Positions 7,465 through 13,210 of a stretch of 13,210 nucleotides of DNA are shown one piece after another. A program made the translations under genes and the position numbers. The stretch is from JBBQKP01 sp038326995 (GTDB taxonomy: Bacteria; Planctomycetota; Phycisphaerae; Tepidisphaerales; Tepidisphaeraceae). The notes under the pieces are model-generated. The model saw only the letters and a program-made list of their open reading frames with translations, did no database searches and was not told the origin of the DNA. The DNA lies in contig JBBQKP010000085.1 of NCBI GenBank assembly GCA_038326995.1, forward strand, positions 1 to 13,210. Reading direction: 5' to 3'. How positions within the stretch are numbered: position 1 is the first letter of the stretch; each line of letters starts with the position of its first letter.

Positions 7465-7498
7465 AATTTCGTCAAAGTTTGTAGTCGACGAAATTATA
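7465..7498 (-). promoter_or_regulatory. Promoter -10 box and overlapping inverted repeat for the hibernation factor
   Basis: On the minus strand a perfect TATAAT lies at 7498-7493. No good -35 is visible; the best is TTGCGT 19 bases upstream. AATTTCGTC (7465-7473) and GACGAAATT (7487-7495) are exact 9-bp inverted repeats separated by 13 bases. They overlap the -10 box and the expected transcription start. That arrangement suits a repressor site. It could instead form a hairpin at the 5' end of a leader of about 107 bases. Confidence 0.45.
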
Positions 7499-7513
7499 AC
7501 AACTCAGCCGAAT
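7497..7513 (-). promoter_or_regulatory. Dispersed motif, copy at hibernation-factor promoter
   Basis: The minus strand reads ATTCGGCTGAGTTGTTA, which matches the inverted copy at 2240-2256 at 15 of 17 positions. The motif's final TTA runs into TATAAT, so it occupies the spacer just upstream of the -10 box. This is the only copy with an independent promoter signal next to it. Confidence 0.4.
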
Positions 7514-7589
7514 GCAGACGCAATAAAACGAGCCGCGCTCGTCAGTAAGCGGTTTCTGCGATTCGCCGTGAAGAGTTCAAAAGCGGATG

Positions 7590-7691
7590 CGCGTCTGGCT
7601 CGTCCGGCAGGACATTGCGATTTTTCACGATCAGAAGGCTCTTTACAGAAATTCAGAAGGAAGATGTCCTGCCGGACGGGCCAGAAACGCG
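7590..7691. repeat. 102-nt inverted-repeat element, strong hairpin
   Basis: The inner arms (7601-7615 and 7664-7678) pair perfectly for 15 bp, CGTCCGGCAGGACAT against its complement. One G-U pair, six more pairs, a two-base bulge (AA, 7686-7687) and four CG pairs extend the stem to about 26 pairs. The 48-base loop contains TCAGAAGG twice (7631-7638, 7653-7660). There is no T-run for a terminator and I see no transposase. It may be a MITE-like or REP-like repeat, or a structured RNA in the 3' region of the GH81 transcript. Confidence 0.6.
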
Positions 7692-7843
7692 TCCAGGACG
7701 CCGCGTCTTTAGGTCGTGATATGCGCTTGATGACTTTCAAAGGACATCGAGGATTTCGATCGCTTCTGCAAACGGCTGATCTCTCAGACAAAATTAAGTA
7801 GCATCCGCAACATTTAAATGAAAAAGGTGGCGTCAGTTTGGAT

Positions 7844-7869
7844 CGGCGAAATGACTCTTCACTTCGCCG
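7844..7869 (-). terminator. Stem-loop over the GH81 stop codon
   Basis: CGGCGAA and TTCGCCG (7844-7850, 7863-7869) form a perfect 7-bp stem with a 12-base loop that contains the stop codon. A T-run (CTTTTTC on the minus strand) comes only about 15 bases later. This is weak as an intrinsic terminator and could instead affect mRNA stability. Confidence 0.25.
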
Positions 7870-10800
7870 GCTGCCCAATCTCGCCAGTATTTCCACCGCC
7901 AGCTCCGCCCTTCACCTCTGGCGCATGCATCGTGATCTGACCGGGCGGTGCGTCGAACTCCGCGACCACCTTGCCCGACTCGTCCATCACTTTGACCACT
8001 CTGGGCGCGCCGGGTGGGTTGAATGCGACGTAGACGCGCCTTCCCGATTTCGGCTCAAAATATGCCGCGCCGATCGGCACCGACAATCGCCTCGTCCAGT
8101 CGCGCTGCCCGTTGGATCGATAAGCGTGCGCTTGCCAATAGTACATGCCGGTTTGCTCCCACAGGCCGGTCTCAGTTTTATCGTTCCACATGCGGTCATA
8201 CTCCACCGCGACGCCCTGCGGGTCGTAGTACGTTTGAATCCCCATGTTGACGTTCAGCCACGAGTTCGGCCCGCGCCCGTTGTCGAACGATGCCCACTTG
8301 TCATTCTTCAAATCCTTACGCAGCGCGTCTGTTTTCAAATATTCAACGCGCTGCTTCAACATCCGCTCCACCGCGAACTTCATCGTCTCCGGAGCCTTGC
8401 CCATGTAGTCCAGCGCGGGCCAGACCGGCAACGCGATGATGCCCAGAACATACTCCGGGTCAGCCCCGAAAAATGTGTAAGATCCCTTCGAGTCGTCATA
8501 GTTGATCGCCACATTCGCGCGGTCATACGTCTTTGGAAACAGATCGCGATTCGCGTCAAACCAATACTCCAGCGCCGCCTTCGATTCGATCGAATAGCCC
8601 ATCATTCCCGTCTCGGTCATCTTCATATCGCCCAGCGCCTGGCCGAGCAGAATCAACCCGAGCCACGACTGAATCGCCTCGCTGACGGATTCCTGATTGT
8701 TGCCGCGCGCGTCGCCCATGCCCCCCGCATAGCTGTATCCGATCCACGGCTCGAACGTCCGCAGGTATGGAAAACGCGTGTCCGTTCGATCCCAATTCGC
8801 GTACTGCTTTGCGATCATCGTCGCCATCTCGCCGTACTGATTCGCCCACTCCGGGTCGAGCATCGCCAACACGCCCGCGGCAGCCGTGTGATAGCCGTAG
8901 TGAAAATGATTGTCGGTAAAGTTCTCCGAGCCGAACGACGGATTGAATCCAATCAACGCCTTGTCCTTCGGATAGTACGTGAAGTAGCAGCCGCCCTCGC
9001 CCGGCGTGTACGTCAGCCAGTTCGTCATCGACACACGCAGCGCATTCAAAAACACTTCATAACTCGGGTCGTTCATCTGCCTGGCGATCAGCACGTTCTG
9101 TGCGTAGACCTGAATCGGCTTCATGCCGAAATAGGTCTCGTCGCCGTACTCGGGCTTGGCCGCAGAACCCGCGGCAAACTTCGACAAATAATACTTCATC
9201 CGCTCGGGGTCGTAATCCGCAACGCCGCCGATCTGCCTGGGCGTCGGCCAGTTCATGCTCACATTCGGCGCGGGCTGCACGATCGTGAACTCACTGCCCA
9301 CCGACAGCTTAATCGGCCCGTTGGTCGAGATGTACGCGTAGTCGCCAAGCAACTCGGGCGACTTCACCACCCCGCGATAATTGTGCGGAAGCCACCCTTG
9401 AATCAATGAACTTGACGCCCCGCTCTCCAACGCGCGCGTCGTCAGTTTCCATGTCGTCGTCACCGTCCCGGCCGCCTGGTCGTACGAAAAATCAAACCGC
9501 GAATCCGTCGGCATCGTGTACGCGTGTTTCGCGAACAAGTCGAATGCCTTCACATCAGGAAGCTGCGCCACGACCAGAAATTGCTCCGCCGCCGCGAAGG
9601 TGATTTCAAGCCGATTGTTCACCTTTCGAAACGTCGTTCCCGCAGGCGCGAAAACAGCAAAATGCAATACGTCTTTCTCAATCCGCACCGACTTGGCAAC
9701 CACACTTTCGGTCACGGCCGCGCCGTCCGCGTCGAACACTTTCGCGCCGTCGCCGAGTTCCAGCACGGGCGACATGCCGGTGAATTCGAACCACGTCATC
9801 GGTATCCCCCTGCCGATCGTGACGTCCATGAATTTCGCGCCGCCCGACGTTTCGCCGGCCAACTTTTCTTCAGCCTGCTCCATTCGATACGTCAGCGTCC
9901 AGTCGCCGTTGCGAACCAGCGCGTTCCGCTTGAACGTCTCATTGCCCGCGCTCTGCACCATGATCGGCTGCGCGCCCTCGTGTGCGATATTGCCTGGCTT
10001 GTCGCTCAGTCGGCTGTACGCGGTCACGGTCACGCCGCGCGGATCGTTCGTCATCCGCATCGGGAACGGCCAGACCGAGCCGGTAAACGGCGACCTCGGC
10101 TCGAGAATATTTGACCACCAATCATTCGTCGGCAAAGGCGATCCTTCGGGCCGATCGATCCATTGATATGTCGTTTCATAGACGCGCTTGAACAAGTCTT
10201 GCGACAACTCCAACGCCTCGGTCGGCGGCTCCTGTGCATACGAACCCTTCGTCCCGATCTTGGCGAGCACCGCCGCCGTGAACGGCTCTTTCTGCAGCTC
10301 GAACCACAAAAGCGATATCGCCGAACTATTCGCCGAACCTGTCGCCGACAGCTTCAATTCCTGCGCCCCTTTCTTCAGCAGCACGCGCATCTCGCTCGTC
10401 GTCCAAGAGTCGCTTGCCGAAAGTTCGAGGTCGAACGTCCGCGCCTGATTGCTGGTCGAAATGCGGATCGAACTGGCCGGGCCCTGGTGTCGCACACGCA
10501 GCGTGTGATAGCCGCTGACCTCGACCCGCGCGGTGTATGTCAGCGACTCGCCTGCCAGGAAATCGACGACCGCAACGCCCTGCTTTTCGCCCGTAATCGT
10601 CTCATCCGTCGTGCTCGAAAGGTCCGCCGATGTTCCCGCTCGCATGTCGGCGTCGCCCGTGTTCGTCGGCGTGAGATCGACCACCGCTTCGCCGTTCACA
10701 TCAAAGTCGGCGGTGTCGATTCGCCGGGCCACACTTCGCGAAATCAGCCACGCCTGCATCTCATTCCCGTACGTCGGCCAGCGCGCCAGCTCCAGATAAT

Positions 10801-11359
10801 TAATATTAAACTGTCCGATTTCTGAACCGATACGAATGACGTTCTGACCCTTTTTAAGCTCGAGCGAGGCCGGGATGCTGACGTAACGAAACCAGTCGAG
10901 CGTGTAAGGAAGATCGATCTTTTTTACTTTCGCCTCACCATTCACCTGACCATTCACCTGACCATTCACCTGAGTATTGACAGCAAGCGTGAGCGAGCCG
11001 ACGTGGCGATCGCCGCGTGCGTATCGAACCGTCAGGTCGTACGTGCCGTCCGCGGGCGCGATCACGGTGTACTGCGTCCACTCGCCAGGCTCCCAGTAGC
11101 TCACGCAGATGCCTTCGTCGGCGTTCTGCGTCTCAATCAAATCATCAGGCCGAAACGGCTTGCCATCGAACCGCGCGTTCGATGCTTTGATCGGGCTCAC
11201 TTCATTATAAGAAACGCCCTGCCCGCCCGCGTCGTAGTTCTCCGCCTCGACGCGCATCGCGCCCCATTCGGGCAGCGTGGTCTCGCCCCGCGCGATCGAT
11301 CCGCAGGAAACAAAACCAATAACACCAAGACCCGCCGCGATATTTCGTAGACCCTTCAT
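7859..11359 (-). CDS. GH81 endo-beta-1,3-glucanase with N-terminal CBM6/35-like modules
   Basis: An exported enzyme of 1166 residues, predicted to hydrolyse internal beta-1,3-glucosidic bonds in laminarin, callose or curdlan by inversion. The N-terminus is a signal peptide. FVSC at 16-19 is a poor lipobox, so a lipoprotein is possible. Residues 35-193 resemble CBM6/35: MRVEAENYD near the start, GEWTQYTV, ADGTYDLTVRYARGD and FNINYLEL at the end. A second similar beta-sandwich spans about 215-355. The GH81 domain runs from about 405 (PLPTNDWWSN) to 1090. It has LIQGWLPHNYRG, then DNHFHYGYH with the likely catalytic acid Asp816, then NNQESVSEA with the family's conserved Glu890 and Glu894. About 75 C-terminal residues follow, ending in a Gly-rich tail. 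The start is supported by GAAGGAG five bases upstream. The gene stands alone; palindromes upstream suggest regulation. An in-frame 12-bp repeat encodes three QVNG units at about 130-141. Confidence 0.93.
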   Translation of the reverse strand: MKGLRNIAAGLGVIGFVSCGSIARGETTLPEWGAMRVEAENYDAGGQGVSYNEVSPIKASNARFDGKPFRPDDLIETQNADEGICVSYWEPGEWTQYTVIAPADGTYDLTVRYARGDRHVGSLTLAVNTQVNGQVNGQVNGEAKVKKIDLPYTLDWFRYVSIPASLELKKGQNVIRIGSEIGQFNINYLELARWPTYGNEMQAWLISRSVARRIDTADFDVNGEAVVDLTPTNTGDADMRAGTSADLSSTTDETITGEKQGVAVVDFLAGESLTYTARVEVSGYHTLRVRHQGPASSIRISTSNQARTFDLELSASDSWTTSEMRVLLKKGAQELKLSATGSANSSAISLLWFELQKEPFTAAVLAKIGTKGSYAQEPPTEALELSQDLFKRVYETTYQWIDRPEGSPLPTNDWWSNILEPRSPFTGSVWPFPMRMTNDPRGVTVTAYSRLSDKPGNIAHEGAQPIMVQSAGNETFKRNALVRNGDWTLTYRMEQAEEKLAGETSGGAKFMDVTIGRGIPMTWFEFTGMSPVLELGDGAKVFDADGAAVTESVVAKSVRIEKDVLHFAVFAPAGTTFRKVNNRLEITFAAAEQFLVVAQLPDVKAFDLFAKHAYTMPTDSRFDFSYDQAAGTVTTTWKLTTRALESGASSSLIQGWLPHNYRGVVKSPELLGDYAYISTNGPIKLSVGSEFTIVQPAPNVSMNWPTPRQIGGVADYDPERMKYYLSKFAAGSAAKPEYGDETYFGMKPIQVYAQNVLIARQMNDPSYEVFLNALRVSMTNWLTYTPGEGGCYFTYYPKDKALIGFNPSFGSENFTDNHFHYGYHTAAAGVLAMLDPEWANQYGEMATMIAKQYANWDRTDTRFPYLRTFEPWIGYSYAGGMGDARGNNQESVSEAIQSWLGLILLGQALGDMKMTETGMMGYSIESKAALEYWFDANRDLFPKTYDRANVAINYDDSKGSYTFFGADPEYVLGIIALPVWPALDYMGKAPETMKFAVERMLKQRVEYLKTDALRKDLKNDKWASFDNGRGPNSWLNVNMGIQTYYDPQGVAVEYDRMWNDKTETGLWEQTGMYYWQAHAYRSNGQRDWTRRLSVPIGAAYFEPKSGRRVYVAFNPPGAPRVVKVMDESGKVVAEFDAPPGQITMHAPEVKGGAGGGNTGEIGQPAK
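10938..10973 (-). repeat. In-frame 12-bp tandem repeat encoding QVNG x3
   Basis: Three consecutive copies of CCATTCACCTGA (last copy with small change) lie inside the first carbohydrate-binding module of the GH81 protein. Read in frame they give TQVNG, QVNG and QVNGEAK, probably an expanded surface loop. Copy-number change would keep the reading frame. Confidence 0.8.
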
Positions 11360-11364
11360 ATGGA

Positions 11365-11371
11365 CTCCTTC
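11365..11371 (-). promoter_or_regulatory. Ribosome binding site of the GH81 gene
   Basis: The minus strand reads GAAGGAG, five bases before the ATG at 11359. This is the strongest Shine-Dalgarno site in the window and it fixes the start. Confidence 0.8.
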
Positions 11372-11411
11372 GAGAAAGATTCAATCCTCTGTAGCCGCCG
11401 CCGTGACACTG

Positions 11412-11446
11412 ACTATGACAGTAACTGTAACAGTCACTGTAACAGT
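11412..11446. promoter_or_regulatory. Three phased palindromes ACTGTAACAGT upstream of GH81
   Basis: ACTGTAACAGT occurs at 11424-11434 and 11436-11446. The diverged ACTATGACAGT at 11412-11422 keeps the same 12-base phase. Each perfect copy is an 11-base palindrome with a single central base (ACTGT-A-ACAGT). The array sits 53-87 bases upstream of the GH81 start codon, the expected place for a promoter or operator. Tandem cooperative binding by a dimeric regulator is one reading; slippage of a hexamer is another. It does not match the 2283-2302 palindrome. Confidence 0.45.
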
Positions 11447-11509
11447 CCCAAACGTTATCGCAATCTCGCGGCGCGGGCTGATGCCTTGTCACCCCAATCG
11501 CAACCCCGC

Positions 11510-11579
11510 GTAGCCGCCAGCTTGCTGGTGATGGTGATGCAGGTCTAATCCATCAAAGCGCCAGCAAGCTGGCGGCTAC
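11510..11579. repeat. REP-like inverted pair, perfect 19-bp arms
   Basis: Bases 11510-11528 (GTAGCCGCCAGCTTGCTGG) are the exact reverse complement of 11561-11579, with 32 bases between. Each arm also folds by itself through CCAGC and GCTGG around a two-base loop. Two facing palindromic units are the layout of REP/BIME elements. A partial arm, GTAGCCGCCG, also occurs at 11391-11400. It may be a dispersed family in this genome; one window cannot show that. No REP-associated transposase is present. Confidence 0.65.
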
Positions 11580-11877
11580 TCTTGGGAAAGCGATGCAATT
11601 GCTGCAGCGCTTCCTTTTTGCGCGCACGCACCGAAGCGCTGCGGGGCATACGAAGCACATCAGAGAATCGCCTGCTAAAACCCGCCGCCAATGTACAAAA
11701 CAACACCATGACACGAATTTCCAACTCCACGTTCTGGGCCCAAGTTCAGGCCCTCGCAGAAGTTCGGCCGATTGATGAGTCGATCAATCAACCGCCGGGA
11801 GAGGGTTGGAAGCGCGCAGAACCATGTCAGCGACCGCAAAACGGCGCAATATGCGTGCGAAACGGCGGCGAACGCGG
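11580..11877. other. Spacer downstream of the photolyase gene
   Basis: No gene is supported on either strand in these 298 bases. Several short frames cross it, but none has a recognisable motif or ribosome site. The one visible structure is the stem-loop at 11770-11789. Confidence 0.5.
11770..11789 (-). terminator. Stem-loop downstream of the photolyase gene
   Basis: GATTGAT and ATCAATC form a perfect 7-bp stem around a 6-base loop, about 90 bases past the photolyase stop codon. There is no T-run after it on the minus strand, so an intrinsic terminator is uncertain. Confidence 0.25.
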
Positions 11878-13210
11878 TCACATGTCGCCGAACAATCCGG
11901 GCGACGCAATCGGCGAGGCCCTGGTCGCACGCTTCGGGCGAAACGCGGAAACCTGTTTCAATCCCGACCTGCGACTGCCGTGCTGCTCCATCACACCCGC
12001 CGCCTGCACCTTCGTGTCGCCGCGCTTTCGGAAGAGCGAAAACCGCTGCTTCGCCAGCGCGACCTGATGCAAGTGATCGACGATCGGCCTGGGGTAGTCG
12101 CCGCCAATAACACAGCCGGCGGCGCGCTGCGAACCCTCATCCATCTTCCACGGTTCGTGAACATACACATCATGCACACGCGACAATTCAGGAATCCACT
12201 TGCGAATAAAAATGCCCTTGGGGTCCTGGTCCAGGCCCTGTTTCGTGGGGTTGTAGATGCGCAGCGTGCTGATGCCCGTCGTGCCCGATTGCATCTGCAT
12301 CTGGCTGTAATGAATGCCGGGCTCGTAGTCGATGAACATCCGTGCCAGATGGACGGCCGGGGCTTTCCAGTGATGCCAGAGGTCGTACGCGCCGAAGCTG
12401 ACGACCATGGATCGCATGCGAAAATTGATCCAGCCGGTGGCGCGGAGGCATCGCATGACGGCGTCGATCATCGGGTATCCGGTTCGCCCGTCTTGCCAAG
12501 CGAGGAAACGATCCGGGTCGGGGGAGGGATCCCGCAGAGTATCGAATGCGCGGACGAAGTTTTCGTTTTCGATGCGCGGCGCGGACTCGAGTTTTTGAAT
12601 GAAGTGGCAATGCCAGTGAAGCCGGGATTCGAAGCTGCGAAGTGCCCGACGCCAGGAGGTCTTGCCAGTTCCAACAAGTTGTACGTCGTCGTTTTCCTGC
12701 ATTTCGCGCACGCGTGCTCGGGTGTTCTGAACGACAGTTCGAAGCGAAATATTTCCGTACGCGAGATACGGGCTGAGTCGGGATCCACCCTCGGCCGCGG
12801 TGAGGGGCGAGGAAATATTTCGCTGATACGCGCCGCCGCGATGGGTGAGAAACGACTTCAGCGTCGCTTGTGCGTTTGCCTCACCGGGAACCTGGGCGGC
12901 GGGATCGTGGATAGCATCTTCGCGCAGGCCGAGCTGGACTGCGGCAGGGATTTCGCCGGGAATAATGGCATTCACCGGACGAATCGCGAGCGGCGGGCCA
13001 GCGATCGGTTCGCTCATCCGCTTCTCCCATTGGCTTGCCCAGCCCGCGCGGGTGCGGAGTCTTCGAACGACGCCGAACTGCGGCGTCTCTTGCCAGACGA
13101 TGCGTCGATGGGCGCACCACTTCGCGACAGCGCGGTCACGCGCGAATGTGAGTGCGTTGCCGGTCTCTTCATGAGAAAAGATGTAGGCAAAGCGTGTCTG
13201 TGTGTGAAGT
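11878..13210 (-). CDS. Cryptochrome/DNA photolyase family protein, N-terminus off the window
   Basis: A partial gene of 443 visible residues whose 5' end lies beyond the right edge. The frame stays open from the edge through the ATG at 13017, which is internal: codons upstream encode IFSHEETGNALTFARD and VAKWC, then GVVRRLRTRAGWASQWEKRM, a normal photolyase antenna-domain sequence. Photolyases use FAD and blue light to split UV-made pyrimidine dimers; cryptochromes share the fold. The FAD-binding domain has RLSPYLAYGNIS, GRTGYPMIDAVMR (12472-12489 encodes GRTGYP), TGWINFRMRSM, HYSQMQMQSGTTGI, RIYNPTKQ and WIPEL. The 'INFRMR' and 'HYSQMQMQSGTTG' variants replace the more usual 'NR-x-RM' and 'W-x-W'. 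This suggests a separate subfamily, so lesion type cannot be assigned. About 40 poorly conserved residues end the protein. No obvious partner lies nearby. Confidence 0.88.
   Translation of the reverse strand, partial: LHTQTRFAYIFSHEETGNALTFARDRAVAKWCAHRRIVWQETPQFGVVRRLRTRAGWASQWEKRMSEPIAGPPLAIRPVNAIIPGEIPAAVQLGLREDAIHDPAAQVPGEANAQATLKSFLTHRGGAYQRNISSPLTAAEGGSRLSPYLAYGNISLRTVVQNTRARVREMQENDDVQLVGTGKTSWRRALRSFESRLHWHCHFIQKLESAPRIENENFVRAFDTLRDPSPDPDRFLAWQDGRTGYPMIDAVMRCLRATGWINFRMRSMVVSFGAYDLWHHWKAPAVHLARMFIDYEPGIHYSQMQMQSGTTGISTLRIYNPTKQGLDQDPKGIFIRKWIPELSRVHDVYVHEPWKMDEGSQRAAGCVIGGDYPRPIVDHLHQVALAKQRFSLFRKRGDTKVQAAGVMEQHGSRRSGLKQVSAFRPKRATRASPIASPGLFGDM

Larger units (their letters stand above)
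7379..7858. other. Spacer between hibernation factor and GH81 genes
   Basis: No gene is supported in these 480 bases. From left to right the spacer holds the ribosome site and promoter region of the hibernation factor, an inverted repeat over its -10 box, a dispersed-motif copy, a 102-nt hairpin-forming element and one arm of a small stem-loop at the GH81 stop codon. A 12-base partial motif GCAAACGGCTGA (7768-7779) matches 2401-2412 exactly. Confidence 0.55.

Noticed and set aside
7504..7896. Minus-strand frame of 130 codons
   Set aside because: It runs through the 102-nt hairpin, overlaps the GH81 end and has no recognisable protein character.
7838..9409. Long plus-strand reading frame of 523 codons
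   Set aside because: It lies antisense inside the GH81 gene. Its Arg/His-rich composition is a typical shadow of a high-GC gene, and the GH81 motifs on the other strand are unambiguous.
11510..11579. Intrinsic terminator between the photolyase and GH81 genes
   Set aside because: The 19-bp arms are separated by 32 bases and no T-run follows; the self-folding arms fit a REP pair better. It is also upstream of GH81 and about 300 bases past the photolyase stop.
11582..12067. Plus-strand frame of 161 codons
   Set aside because: It overlaps the end of the photolyase gene, has no ribosome site, and its Cys/Arg/Pro-rich translation looks non-coding.

Overview
The window looks like a chromosomal segment of a GC-rich, saprophytic Gram-negative bacterium. 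My best guess is Planctomycetota, probably class Phycisphaerae. The reasons are indirect: a GntR/LacI chimeric regulator beside very large, multi-module secreted glycoside hydrolases, long repeat-rich intergenic spacers, and weak or absent Shine-Dalgarno sites at several genes. There is no rRNA or other marker gene to confirm the lineage.

Layout. Bases 1-876 hold no intact gene. They contain a decayed AraC-family DNA-binding domain (about 290-553) and several inverted repeats. A GntR-type regulator with a LacI-type sugar-sensing domain (931-2187, +) follows. Its stop codon lies inside a 14-bp minisatellite (2168-2237). The next spacer carries a 20-bp palindrome (2283-2302), the best operator candidate in the window, and copies of a dispersed motif built on CGGCTGAAGTGTTA. 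Then comes a 1416-residue secreted clan GH-A glycoside hydrolase with a duplicated N-terminal region and a CBM9-like C-terminus (2451-6701, +). Facing it on the other strand are a small HPF/RaiA-family ribosome hibernation factor (7073-7378, -) and a 1166-residue GH81 endo-beta-1,3-glucanase with CBM6/35-like modules (7859-11359, -). The 480-base spacer between these two holds a 102-nt near-perfect hairpin. Upstream of the GH81 gene are tandem palindromes and a REP-like inverted pair. The right edge holds a truncated cryptochrome/photolyase-family gene (11878 to beyond the edge, -).

How it fits together. The regulator, the GH-A enzyme and the GH81 enzyme read as a small polysaccharide-utilisation locus. 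GH81 enzymes cut beta-1,3-glucan (laminarin, callose, curdlan), so a beta-glucan target is the simplest hypothesis for the locus. The GH-A substrate cannot be assigned from sequence alone. There are no transporters or SusC/D-like genes here. The most interesting unexplained signals are regulatory and repetitive DNA: the dispersed motif shared between the AraC remnant, the GH-A upstream region and the hibernation-factor promoter; the two palindromic operator candidates; and the 14-bp array over the regulator's stop codon. I see no clear evidence of a new defence or mobile system.
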